Notes: generated by a model from the letters alone, not told the origin. Numbered from the stretch's first letter, positions 9,801 to 17,713 are shown. The stretch is DNA of 64,000 nt from Geodermatophilus obscurus (GCF_900115395.1 NZ_FOWE01000001.1:496001-560000); one strand, 5' to 3'. A program made the numbers and translations.

Positions 9801-10740
9801 GGCTGACATGCGCGCCGGCTCCCACGTCCGCGGCTTGAACGGAAGGAGGTGTCTGCCCGGGGTACGGATTATCCGGCTTCTCGGTCTGCAGGGCGAGATC
9901 AAGCAGGTGCAGCGACTCGGCGGCGGTCGATGCCCCCGACTCGCACGGGGACAGCACTGCGAGCTTCAGGCGTCGGCGGGTCGGCTTCACGAGTGCGACC
10001 AACTCGTCCGGGGCGATTGGGTCGCGCGCTCCGGTCGATGTCTCGAGCACGAGCTTGCCCGCGTCGCTGTACCCAGAGATGTGCAGGATGTCCCAGCCGT
10101 CCCCGTCGTCGACCGCCGCGGACAGCGCTTCCTGTGTCACGCCGTACTGGAGCACTCGTAGCTGGACTGCCCGGGCTTGCGGGCCCTGCCTGAGTTGCTG
10201 GATGAGCCGATCCAGGGCGTAGCGCTCCCGGCGCAGCCCAAGCACCGCGCCGCCGGTGGGCAGGCTGAACAGTGCGAGCACCCGTAGAACCCGCCGTTCC
10301 GACTGCAGCTCGTGGGCCCCCGCCCACGTGTCAGGCAGGTCGAAGACGAATCGGACCTGTTCGCGTCCGAGCACCTCCCCCTTCCAGGAGGCGATCTCCC
10401 ACGGCCGGTACGGCAGGAACCCCAGCTGCGCCGGCACCGGCACCCGCACGGTGACCGGTGCCTCGCCCAGCAGCGCCCCCATCACCTCCGGGCCCAGCAC
10501 ATGCTCGCCGATCCAGTCGCCCACCCGTGCGGTCAGCTCGGCCTCGTCCACCACTCTCCGGTCCGGGTCCGCCTGCCAGCGAAGGAACTGGTACAGGTCT
10601 TCGAAGGCCGAGAACTCGTAGTCGTCGCAGGGCACGACTACCTCGTGCGAGGCCAGGGGAGCACCGTTTTCGGGGTGCAGCAACCATCGCCATCGGCGAG
10701 TGTCGGCAATGTCCAGGGGCTCCAACAACAAGCATGTCAC
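6805..10740 (-). CDS. CHAT-like (His lost)-STAND NTPase-TPR protein, copy 3
   Basis: About 1311 residues from the GTG at 10740. An ATG lies three codons upstream, but GTG gives MTCLLLEPLDI, which aligns exactly with MAGLVLEPVEV of the other copies and sits 9 nt after GGGGG. The CHAT domain keeps Cys (LSPCESGAS), but the His motif reads ISGYSDAG: the catalytic His codon is TAC, Tyr. Walker A GIAGAGKST and Walker B LLIVLDNLENLL are intact. The inserted linker after the Cys is longer and divergent. The C-terminus ends soon after the last helical repeats, in LARHPQAG, without the 75-residue module of copies 2 and 4. It starts 100 nt after the end of copy 4 and lacks the conserved leader, so the two are probably co-transcribed. 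It is likely a pseudoprotease or a partner subunit. Confidence 0.85.
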   Translation of the reverse strand: MTCLLLEPLDIADTRRWRWLLHPENGAPLASHEVVVPCDDYEFSAFEDLYQFLRWQADPDRRVVDEAELTARVGDWIGEHVLGPEVMGALLGEAPVTVRVPVPAQLGFLPYRPWEIASWKGEVLGREQVRFVFDLPDTWAGAHELQSERRVLRVLALFSLPTGGAVLGLRRERYALDRLIQQLRQGPQARAVQLRVLQYGVTQEALSAAVDDGDGWDILHISGYSDAGKLVLETSTGARDPIAPDELVALVKPTRRRLKLAVLSPCESGASTAAESLHLLDLALQTEKPDNPYPGQTPPSVQAADVGAGAHVSPHEGPTNGGTGNDAVQAGNGVAGWPGLDQALVQQLGCAVLAMRYPVIDDFAIELTGQLYRGLFERGHSVDVALARALPRAASNRPSLGAPAVSLATPALLGPATGLKLQPPPGPAAPISIKMAGFPDEPARFVGRTATLTRARHALMPGSERTGVLLHGIAGAGKSTAATELAYQTAGTFAAAAWWTAPPADQWTSALASLALLLESRLNRFLDPDHRADRPMLQLVGNTATDALLESRLPDLAEVIEQARLLIVLDNLENLLSKQATWLDPRFGQLITTLADHTGATRMVLTSRIIPAGLDLHRVDVLPIHTLSRDEALLLARELPHLHALQHDTEPAAGFTAPRVPTDRMLLARTLAVVQGHPELLRLADATAADPAVLETRVAAAEAAATQRGTPLAAFLATGESEANPDQLFEALTGWTRATAGALSEAARALLQLLAAAEPADRTGPVLDGSWAGLWHRLDRPGDPPPLAETLAQLTIAALAEPEQSGNDEDAHRPLHYALHPGVADAVRADTPAEILTAIDSELAQYWMKVFNKAKKQEGHEATGRTVARAALAATSYLLRLRDWDTAGPLLEQALDRDQTPATLAAVLPRLQAIADATVGSVHELEHQASLARAIAIIDPAEGERQLRSVLKKAVQQEQHRTAITIAGDLGALLGDRGRFPEALTAADQMAQLTESAGLGPWTRLANAVLRLQLRAYTDEADAVSNHFQELRDQLESLPDSPADTETVEPWSVREALLDIGRGAALASNRWRDALRLNAEIQDSERRRGAGPYELARTRFNDYGPLMRLGQAPLADEVLRDCQHQFEQARDAGALAAVLGARADLADEQGYSAATTHHAQVALRYLYAGSDPLTIASGHYKLAGHLGHVGAAPETRLAHRLTAALLHRLTGADHDLQRDLHSLAHDFTATAAAGALPATVEQLQATVEQIDGVHLANLLEALEPDPTLQQATLGELLDATRTINLDPAFDAERHVATWNRSRRLARHPQAG

Positions 10741-10840
10741 CGCGATCATCCCCCGGAGAAGCAGTCAGCCCTGGACGGCTCGATCGGATGAGCAAAAGGG
10801 ACAGGAGGGCTCGCGGCCCTGGACCGTGTTTTCGCGAAGT

Positions 10841-13800
10841 TCACCGGCGTCGTCTTCCGTGGGTTTCCGGCATGGCCACTGCCGGTGGTCGGGGCCGGCC
10901 GCTCCCGACGAGGATGTCGAACAGCCGGGTGATGATCGCGGTGTCGATCGGGTCCAAGCCGGTGAGCAGAGCGTCCCGGTCGCGGTCGCCACCGAGGACT
11001 CGGCGGAGCGCTCTCACGAGCGCCGCCCAGTCGGGGCTGTCGGCCAGCTCGACGAGCAGCTCGTCGACCTGCTGGCGGGCGGTCTGGTCGCCGCCGGCCG
11101 CCTTGACGACGGCGACGAGCGCCGGCTCCCATTGGCCGACCAGGTCCTGGTTGGGGGTGGAGCGCCCGCCGCTCCCGAGAAGTGCAATGCGCCCCCCGAG
11201 GGCGTCGAGCAGCCGGGTGACGATTGCCGTGTCGATCGGATCGAGTCCGGGCAGCAGGACGTCGGGATCACGCTCTCCGGCGAGCACCCGGCGCAGCATT
11301 CCGATCAGGGCCGCCCATTCCGAGGTCGCAGAGACTCCTTCGAGGAAGTCGTTGACCTGGTGACGGGCGACCTCGTCGCCGCCGATGGCAGCCACGATGG
11401 CCGCACACACCGGGTCCCAGCGAGCGAGGTGTTCGTCCACCTCGAAGGCATGATCGGCGGGGATGGTGTGCGCGGTGCGGAGGAGCTCGTCGAGGGTTGC
11501 CTGCTGCCGAGCCGGATCCGGTTCCAGCGCGTCGATCAAGGCGGCGAGGTGGACGCCCTCGACCTGTTCCACCGTGGCCTGGACCTGTTCGACGGTGGCT
11601 GGAACGGCCGCCGGCGCGGTCAGGTCGCGGGCGAGGATGTGCAGGTCCTTGTGCAGGTCCTGGTCGGCGCCGGTGAGGCGGTGCAGGAGCGCGGTGGCCA
11701 GCCGGTGCGCCAACCAGACGGCTGGCGCGGCGCCTGCCTGCTTCTGGCGCCCAGCGAGGTTGTTGTGACCGGCGGCGATGGTCCGGGCGTCGCCGCCGGC
11801 GTACAGATAGCGCAGGGCGATCTCGTCGAGGCGGATGGCCGCCTCGCGGTGTCCCTGCCGGTCGGCGAGGTCGGCGCGGGCGGACAGGACCTTGCCGAGG
11901 AGGCGTGTGTCGTCGGCCTGTTCGAACTGGTCCTGGCAGGCGCGCAGCAGCCGGTCGGCCTCCTCCAACCGGCTTAGATGCAGTAGCGGCCAGTAGTCGT
12001 TGAATGCGCTGTAGGCGAGTTCGTACGGGCCAGCGCCGCGCCGCCGCAGGCTGTCGAGCTGCTCGGCGTTGAGGTCGAGGGCCTCCTGCCAGCGGCCCTG
12101 GGCCATTGCGGCCCAGCGGCCGACGTCGAGGGTGGCTTCCCGGACGTTCCACGGCTGAACTGTCTCGTCGTGGCCCCGTTCCTCGGGTAGTTGCTGCATG
12201 CGCTCGCGGAGTTGCAGGACACCGTCGAACACTGCCTCGGCGTCGCCGGTGTGGGCGAGGATCTGCAGACGTCGAGCGGCGTCCGAGAGCTGAGTCCACG
12301 GGCCGAGGGCGGCGCGACGGGTCAGCTTGGCCTTCTCGTCAACGACGGCGAGGGCTTCTGCACTGCGGCCGCGATCTTGGAGTAGCTCGACGAGGTAGCC
12401 GGCAGCCTCGGCCGCAACTCGGTACTGCTGGCGGTCGACGGCGTGGCTGAGGACGGCACGCAGCTGCCGTTCGCTCTCCTCGGGGGCGATGGTGGCGATT
12501 GCCCGGGCCAGGGTGGCCTGGTGTTCCAGCTCGTCGGCGCTGCCGACGGTGGCGTCGGCGATGGCCTGGAGACGCGGCAGAACGGCGGCCAGGGTGGCTG
12601 GGGTCTGGTCGCGGTGCAGCGCTTGTTGCAGCATGGCACCGGCGGTGTCCCACTGCCGGAGGCGGAGCAGGTAGGGGGCGGCGGCGAGCGCCGCGCGCAC
12701 CACTAGCCACCCGGTCGCCTCGCGTTCCTCCCGCTCCCAGGCGAGATCGAAGATGCTCCGCCAGTAGGCGGCGAGTTCGGTGTCGACGGCGGCGAGGGTT
12801 TCCGGTGGGGTGTCGGCGCGGATGGTGTCGGCGACGCCGGGATGCAACGCGTAGCGCACCGGATGGTCCGGGGCGTCGGGGTCGCCCGCCGTTTCAGGGT
12901 CGACCAGCGCGGCGGCGACGATTGGGTCGAGAGCGTCGGGCCACAGGGGTGGGTCGCCCGGGCGGTTCGTTCGCCGCCACAGGTCGGCCCAGTTGCCGTC
13001 GAGGACGGGGCTGGTGCGGTCGGCGGGTTCGGCGGCGGCGAGCAGTTGCACCAGCAGCCGGGAGGCTTCGGGCAGCGCGGCGGCGGCCGCGCGGGTCCAG
13101 CCTTGTAGGGCGCCCAGCAGCTGGTCGGGGTCGGCCTGGCTGTGCCCGGTGGCGAGGAAGGCGGCCAGCGGGGTGCCGCGGGCAGCGGCGGCGGCCTCGG
13201 CGGCAGCCACCCGCTCGACCAGGATCTCGGGGTCGGCGGCGGCGGCGTCGGCCAGCTCCAGCATCTTCGGATGGCCCTGGACCACGGTGAGGGTGCGGGC
13301 CAGCAGCGCCCGGTCGGCGGCCACCCGACTGCTGGTGCGGGTGACCGGCTCGGTGTCGTGAGTCAGCGCCCGCAGGTGCGGCAGTTCCCGGGCCAGCAGC
13401 AGCGCCTCGTCACGGGTAAGGGCGTGGACCGCCAGCACTGCCACCCGGTGGGTCTCGAGATCGGTGGGGACGGTGCGACTGGTGAGGACCATGCGGGAGC
13501 CGCCGCCGTGGCCGGTCAGGGCCGTGACAAGCCGACCGAATCGCGGATCCAGCCAGTCGCCATTCGGGGTGAGCAAGGACTCCAGGTGGTCCAGCACAAT
13601 CAGCAGCCGAGCTCGCTCGATCAACTCGGTGAGGAACGGCAGGTAGGCATCGAGCAGGGCGTCGGTGGCGGTGTTGCCGACCAGCTGCAGCGTGGGACGG
13701 TCGGGTCGGCGGTCCGGGTCGACGTCCGGGTTCAGCTGAGTCTCCAGTGCGACGGCGAGGCTGTTGAGGGCGGTCTGCCACTGGTCGGCCGGCGGGGCGG

Positions 13801-15241
13801 TCCAGAACGCGGCGGCGGTGAACGTCCCGATGGTCTGGTAGGCCAGCTCGAGCGCGGCGGTGGTCTTGCCGGCCCCGGCCATGCCGTGCAGCAGCACCCC
13901 GGCCCGGCCGGAGCGGGTCAGCAGCGCGTGTCGGGCCTGGCTCAGGGTGGCGGTGCGGCCAACGAACCGCTCAGGTTCATCGGGGAAGCCGGTCAGCGCC
14001 AGGCTGATCGACTCCGCCCGCCCGGGCGGGGGCTGCAGCCGCAGCCCGGTGGCGGGGCCGAGCAGAGTCGGTGTAGCTAGCGACACCGCCGGCGCGCCCA
14101 GCGACGGGGGGTCCGGCGCGGCCCGAGATAGCGCCCTGGCCAGTGCGACGTCGACGCTCAGCCCGCGCTCGAACAGCCCGCGATAGAGCTCACCGGTCAG
14201 CTCGATGGCGAAGTCGTCGACGACTGGGTAGCGCATCGCCAGCACCGCGCAGCCCAGCCGCGCCACCAGGGCGCGTCCTAGCTCGGGCCAGCTCGTCGTG
14301 GCAGCCGTGCCGTCACCCTCACGAGACGAGTCGGCGCGGCTGTCAGCTGCCTGTACGGCCTGGTCTTCCCATGACAGTGCCTGCTCGTCTAGATGCAGTA
14401 GCCGCAGGGTCTCGGCCGCGGTCGCGGCGCCGGAACCGCTCACGGCCAGCACCGAGAGCCGCAGCCGCCTCCGCATCGGGTACAGCAGCTCGACCAGCTC
14501 TCCTGGCGGTACCGCATCCGAGGAGCCGTCATCGTGCTCGAGCACGAACCCGCCAGCGTCTCCGTGCCCGGAGATGTGCAGGACATCCCATCCGTCCGCG
14601 TCATCGACCGCTGCGGCCAGCGCGTCGCGGGTGACGCCGTACTGCAGTACCCGCAGCTGCACCGCCCGGGGCGACTGGCCCTGCCCGAGCTGGCGAACGA
14701 GTTGCTGCAGTGTATGGCGTTCCCGGCGCAGGCCTAACGGCGTGCCGCCGGTGGGCAGGCTGAACAGCGCCAGCACCCGCACCGGCCGGGCGGCCGGGTC
14801 CTGGGGTGCGGTGCGGGGGCGCCTGCGGGTGTCGGGCAGGTCGAAGACGAACCCCACTTGCTCCCGCGCCAGTACATCCCCGTTCCAGGAGGCGATTCCC
14901 CACGGCCGGTACGGCAGGAACCCCAGCTGCGCCGGGACCGGCACCTGGACGGTGACCGGCGCCTCCTCCAGCAGCGCCTCCATCACTTGCGAGCCGAGGA
15001 TGTGCTGGCCGATCCAGGCGCCGACCCGGGCGGTCAGCTCCGCCTCGGTGGCCACCCGCCGCTGCGGGTCGGCCTGCCAGCGCAGCCACCAGTACAGGTC
15101 GGCGAACCCGCCGTACTCGAAGTCGCCTTCGGGCACCACCACTTGGTGGGTGGCCAGCGGCTCACCGTCCTCGGTGCGCAGCAGCCACTGCCACCGCGTG
15201 GGCCCGTCGACCTCGACCGGCTCGAGCACCAACCCCGCCAT
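10841..15241 (-). CDS. CHAT-like (Cys lost)-STAND NTPase-TPR protein, copy 4
   Basis: A 1466-residue protein from the ATG at 15241, preceded by GGGGGGAGGTCGTG. The CHAT domain keeps His (ISGHGDAG), but the Cys motif reads LAVSGSGAA instead of LAACESGAA: the nucleophile codon is AGC, Ser, and the following Glu is Gly. Walker A GMAGAGKTT and Walker B LLIVLDHLESLL are intact. The TPR-like half resembles copy 2. The C-terminus has two tandem copies of the 75-residue module (about 11195-11422 and 10905-11132), each ending in a GLDPIDTAI motif. A Ser nucleophile could in principle keep weak activity, but loss of Cys normally abolishes caspase-type cleavage. It is the first gene of the array and probably in one transcript with copy 3. 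Confidence 0.87.
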   Translation of the reverse strand: MAGLVLEPVEVDGPTRWQWLLRTEDGEPLATHQVVVPEGDFEYGGFADLYWWLRWQADPQRRVATEAELTARVGAWIGQHILGSQVMEALLEEAPVTVQVPVPAQLGFLPYRPWGIASWNGDVLAREQVGFVFDLPDTRRRPRTAPQDPAARPVRVLALFSLPTGGTPLGLRRERHTLQQLVRQLGQGQSPRAVQLRVLQYGVTRDALAAAVDDADGWDVLHISGHGDAGGFVLEHDDGSSDAVPPGELVELLYPMRRRLRLSVLAVSGSGAATAAETLRLLHLDEQALSWEDQAVQAADSRADSSREGDGTAATTSWPELGRALVARLGCAVLAMRYPVVDDFAIELTGELYRGLFERGLSVDVALARALSRAAPDPPSLGAPAVSLATPTLLGPATGLRLQPPPGRAESISLALTGFPDEPERFVGRTATLSQARHALLTRSGRAGVLLHGMAGAGKTTAALELAYQTIGTFTAAAFWTAPPADQWQTALNSLAVALETQLNPDVDPDRRPDRPTLQLVGNTATDALLDAYLPFLTELIERARLLIVLDHLESLLTPNGDWLDPRFGRLVTALTGHGGGSRMVLTSRTVPTDLETHRVAVLAVHALTRDEALLLARELPHLRALTHDTEPVTRTSSRVAADRALLARTLTVVQGHPKMLELADAAAADPEILVERVAAAEAAAAARGTPLAAFLATGHSQADPDQLLGALQGWTRAAAAALPEASRLLVQLLAAAEPADRTSPVLDGNWADLWRRTNRPGDPPLWPDALDPIVAAALVDPETAGDPDAPDHPVRYALHPGVADTIRADTPPETLAAVDTELAAYWRSIFDLAWEREEREATGWLVVRAALAAAPYLLRLRQWDTAGAMLQQALHRDQTPATLAAVLPRLQAIADATVGSADELEHQATLARAIATIAPEESERQLRAVLSHAVDRQQYRVAAEAAGYLVELLQDRGRSAEALAVVDEKAKLTRRAALGPWTQLSDAARRLQILAHTGDAEAVFDGVLQLRERMQQLPEERGHDETVQPWNVREATLDVGRWAAMAQGRWQEALDLNAEQLDSLRRRGAGPYELAYSAFNDYWPLLHLSRLEEADRLLRACQDQFEQADDTRLLGKVLSARADLADRQGHREAAIRLDEIALRYLYAGGDARTIAAGHNNLAGRQKQAGAAPAVWLAHRLATALLHRLTGADQDLHKDLHILARDLTAPAAVPATVEQVQATVEQVEGVHLAALIDALEPDPARQQATLDELLRTAHTIPADHAFEVDEHLARWDPVCAAIVAAIGGDEVARHQVNDFLEGVSATSEWAALIGMLRRVLAGERDPDVLLPGLDPIDTAIVTRLLDALGGRIALLGSGGRSTPNQDLVGQWEPALVAVVKAAGGDQTARQQVDELLVELADSPDWAALVRALRRVLGGDRDRDALLTGLDPIDTAIITRLFDILVGSGRPRPPAVAMPETHGRRRR
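10905..11422 (-). repeat. Tandem duplicated C-terminal module in copy 4
   Basis: Two units of about 75 residues in tandem inside copy 4, similar at both DNA and protein level. Each has the pattern GGDxxAR, then Q/N-VxxxLxxL, then a WAALxxxLRRVL stretch, then LxGLDPIDTAIxTRL. One equivalent unit ends copy 2 (about 2257-2490); copy 3 has none. The function is unknown. The helical look suggests an interaction module. Confidence 0.7.
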
Positions 15242-15450
15242 CACGACCTCCCCCCGGCAGGGACCGGAGCCCCACCGCGCCGCGGCGACCAGCGCCACCA
15301 CAACCTAGAGGCAGACTGCGGCACAGAAGTACGCATCGCGCCTCGGTGCTGTCCGGGTGCTGGCGTGTAGCTCCGCGGCGGGAAAGCTCCGCACTGAGGC
15401 GCCGGTTCAGCCGGGGGACCTACCGTTCTCACGACGAGGCGCGCGAGTTC
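15242..15450 (-). promoter_or_regulatory. Conserved leader of CHAT copy 4
   Basis: A 209-bp leader homologous to those of copies 1 and 2, from the block at 15413-15450 (minus strand GAACTCGCGCGCC, then GTCGTGAGAACGGTAGGTC) to the shared ribosome binding site. It is the probable promoter region for copies 4 and 3. Confidence 0.55.
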
Positions 15451-15755
15451 CATGGGTGCCGGCCCGGGCGGGCTGCCCGTCGGCGTCGTCTACCAGGAGT
15501 TGAACCCGCTGCCCCGGTAGATTGGCGAGCGCCATCTTGTTGTCCTGCGGCGCGTCACCGGCTCAGTAGCTGGCCTGTCGCCTACTTTTCCCTGCAGGCC
15601 GCGCTTGTGACTCGTCACGGGTCCTCCTGGGCGCGGCTCGTCAGGGGGTCATCCCCGCGCGCAAAGGGCTTCGGCCCCGGAGTCGCTACCCCGTTGAGTG
15701 CGCGGATCAGGGTGGCCCCCATTGGCGTCTTCAGTCCCCTGTGGAATGAGCCGGG

Positions 15756-15982
15756 GTGACGCAGGTCCGGTTCACCTTCGACGGCCCGAAGTGCGCCGTC
15801 ACTGAACTGCTCGATGCCGACTTCGGGTAGGGCAGCCGCGGGGGTGATCATCAAGGGCCCCGGCGGTGCAATCGGGCTCGGGTCGGACGACGCCGCAGCC
15901 CGACTAGTACGCCGACGGGACCGCCACGGTCAACGACGCGGCCGGGGTCGGACTCCCAGGCACCGCCCCGACCCGTGTGTAG
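15756..15982 (+). pseudogene. Possible degraded small ORF
   Basis: A GTG at 15756 opens MTQVRFTFDGPKCAVTELLD and stops after 24 codons. Protein-like sequence then continues in shifted frames (GVIIKGPGGAIGLG, then TATVNDAAGVGLPGTAP) until a stop at 15982. I read this as a small gene of about 75 codons broken by two frameshifts, but the family is not recognised and chance cannot be excluded. Stretch 15451-15755 shows no gene. Confidence 0.25.
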
Positions 15983-15995
15983 ACCGGGTGCTGAG

Positions 15996-16036
15996 GCGGG
16001 GGCACCTACCGTTCTCACGACGAGGCGCACGAGTTC
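15996..16036 (-). promoter_or_regulatory. Orphan copy of the CHAT leader block
   Basis: A fourth copy of the distal block of the CHAT leaders (minus strand GAACTCGTGCGCC, then GTCGTGAGAACGGTAGGTG). No CHAT gene follows it; the similarity stops just beyond the block. It lies 65 bp before the start of the divergent gene at 16101. It could be a remnant of a lost paralogue or a regulatory site serving both directions. Confidence 0.45.
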
Positions 16037-16100
16037 TGCAGGACCCTGCCGGATTGGTGGTGTCGTCACGCGCACCTGCCTGACCGACACGAGGAGCCCT

Positions 16101-17213
16101 GTGCATCTCGAAGACAGCCCCGCCTGGCGCCGCTGCGCCCAGCAGTCCCAGTCGCTGCACGACCTTATCCGCGCTCGCGCCGCCGCTTACCGCGGTGCGT
16201 GGGAGGACGAGCGGCTCGCCGGCATCGGCAAAGCCTTCGCCGACCTGACCGTTGCCGAGCGCCGCTCCGTGCTCTCCGTCCTGCGACTGGAGGACCTGCA
16301 GCGGGACGGCACCGCCCTGTCGGACGCCGACGCGCAGTCCCTGGTCTTCCAGACCGTGCCGGGACCCGCCCAGGTTCGTCCCGACCTGGCGCTCACCCTG
16401 CCCGGGACGGGGACGGCAGTCGAGGTGCTTGCCGTCATCGACGGCAAGACCCGCTCCCGCGCGGGTCGGAACATGCCCACGGCTCTCCAGGCGTTCGGTG
16501 TGACCACTCGGGCGCGCCTGCCCGCGGCGGTGCTGGAAGACCCCGACCCGGACGCCGCCAGGGTGGTGGACGGCGTCCTCCGAGTGGCGCAGCAAACCGC
16601 CTACAGGTACGGGTCCTGGGAGCCGAGCGGCTGGCGCCGGTCCGCCGACACCCGCTACGTCTTCCTCGCTCCCAACAACGCGTACGAGGTGCCCGGCTGG
16701 CTGCTCGCCGACCTCGAGGAACTCGCCGCCGCCCTGCTCGACGCGGATCTGCGTGAGCCACGGGACACTCTGACCGAGGCGCTCGGGCTGCACCTCGCCG
16801 AGGCAGCTGTCTACCCGTTCCGCGCGACGACCGCGGATGGGCAGACGAAGCGCGCCAAGCAGATCACGCCGACGCCCAGGCGCAAATGGGGTGAGCTCTG
16901 CTGGCGTGGGGAGCTGCGCGAGATCTGGCACACCGGGCGGCGCAGCCGGGTGCGACATGACCTTGGCCGCGGCTGGCTGCTGTATGTCGACGACGATGTG
17001 CTGGACGAAGCCCGGCGCACCGGTGATGGGCAGCTGCTCGACGAGAGCAACGACTGGAGCGCCGACCTTCGCGCCGCCGGCGAGCGGCCCGGCTGGGACG
17101 ACGGGCTCGGCTGCCTCACCCTCGTCGAAGGCCAGCCGTGTGCCGTGCCGGACTGCGGCCACATCGACGACCGCGGCACCACGTTGGCGCACCGCCCTCG
17201 CCCGCGACCCTAG
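16101..17213 (+). CDS. Unknown protein, possible PD-(D/E)XK nuclease core
   Basis: A 370-residue protein from a GTG preceded by GAGGAG four nt away; the frame is open further upstream without a better start. No family is recognised. Residues 94-116 read PDLALTL, then AVEVLAVIDGKTR, which fits the spacing of a PD-(D/E)XK nuclease site (Pro94-Asp95, then Asp114-Gly-Lys116), and NMPTALQAFG follows as a possible helix. The C-terminal half is rich in Trp and Arg and ends in CAVPDCGH, a possible metal-binding pair. It stands alone, divergent from the CHAT array. Linking the two is inference from position. The nuclease reading rests on one motif only. Confidence 0.7.
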   Translation: MHLEDSPAWRRCAQQSQSLHDLIRARAAAYRGAWEDERLAGIGKAFADLTVAERRSVLSVLRLEDLQRDGTALSDADAQSLVFQTVPGPAQVRPDLALTLPGTGTAVEVLAVIDGKTRSRAGRNMPTALQAFGVTTRARLPAAVLEDPDPDAARVVDGVLRVAQQTAYRYGSWEPSGWRRSADTRYVFLAPNNAYEVPGWLLADLEELAAALLDADLREPRDTLTEALGLHLAEAAVYPFRATTADGQTKRAKQITPTPRRKWGELCWRGELREIWHTGRRSRVRHDLGRGWLLYVDDDVLDEARRTGDGQLLDESNDWSADLRAAGERPGWDDGLGCLTLVEGQPCAVPDCGHIDDRGTTLAHRPRPRP

Positions 17214-17322
17214 GCGCCCTCCTCGAGATCGTCGCTGCTTGTGGTGCAAGCAAGGCCTGCGCACCGGCGCGGCACTGGTCCGGCGGTATTTGACCGCCAA
17301 GCGGCCCGCGGGGCGGCACGGC

Positions 17323-17354
17323 TGCAGGCGTCCGTCCGGGGACGGGCGCCTGCA
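17323..17354. terminator. Hairpin between convergent genes
   Basis: TGCAGGCG pairs with CGCCTGCA and, inside it, CCGTCC with GGACGG, giving an almost perfect 15-bp stem. It lies 10 nt past the stop of the small gene at 17364 and about 110 nt past the stop at 17213, so it can serve both. There is no T-run, as is usual in actinobacteria. Confidence 0.55.
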
Positions 17355-17363
17355 ACGGGTTGC

Positions 17364-17552
17364 TCAGGAGACGAACACTCCCGGAACGTCGCCGTGGTCG
17401 GCGTTGCCGTCGACGACCACGCGGGCCTCGCCCACGGCGACGCGGCTGATCTCGGTGCCGATCCAGTCGCGGTTCAGCATGAAAACCGGCCGGGACTTGT
17501 CCTCGACCGCCTGCAGGGCGGTGATGAGCTCGGCCACGGTCTTGATGCGCAC
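17364..17552 (-). CDS. Small hypothetical protein (62 aa)
   Basis: Starts with MRIKTVAELITALQAVED, using a GTG seven nt after a GGAGGAGGGAGGAG ribosome binding site, one of the strongest in the window. The sequence is compact, with an N-terminal amphipathic helix, then a strand-rich part with FMLNRDWIGTEI and VVVDGNADHGDV. It is soluble, with no signal peptide or membrane segment, and not recognised. It lies between the tRNA-Leu gene and the CHAT region, downstream of a cluster of iterated short sites that may control it. Confidence 0.6.
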   Translation of the reverse strand: MRIKTVAELITALQAVEDKSRPVFMLNRDWIGTEISRVAVGEARVVVDGNADHGDVPGVFVS

Positions 17553-17576
17553 GGCGTTGCTCCTCCCTCCTCCTCT

Positions 17577-17666
17577 CGTGCCAAGTTCGTGCAAGTTCTT
17601 CACATGAGTTCTTGCACCAGATTGGCGCGAGATCTTGCGCCTGCCACCTCTTGCCACCGTGCCAAG
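17577..17666. repeat. Cluster of iterated TGC(C)AAG / CTTGCA sites
   Basis: Within 90 bp there are TGCCAAG twice, TGCAAG, and the inverse forms CTTGCA, CTTGCG and CTTGCCA. GTGCAAG (17589-17595) and CTTGCAC (17611-17617) form an exact inverted pair, and 17624-17641 is a near-palindrome centred on AGATCT. The cluster lies between the tRNA-Leu gene and the small gene starting at 17552. It could be an operator array or integrase arm sites. Confidence 0.45.
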
Positions 17667-17713
17667 CGTTGCGCCGGTGTCAGGGGCTGCGCCGTGCCAC
17701 TCCCACTGCGCTG

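Noticed and set aside
10741-10749. ATG at 10749 as start of CHAT copy 3
   Set aside because: GTG at 10740 aligns exactly with the other copies and has better spacing from the G-rich ribosome binding site.
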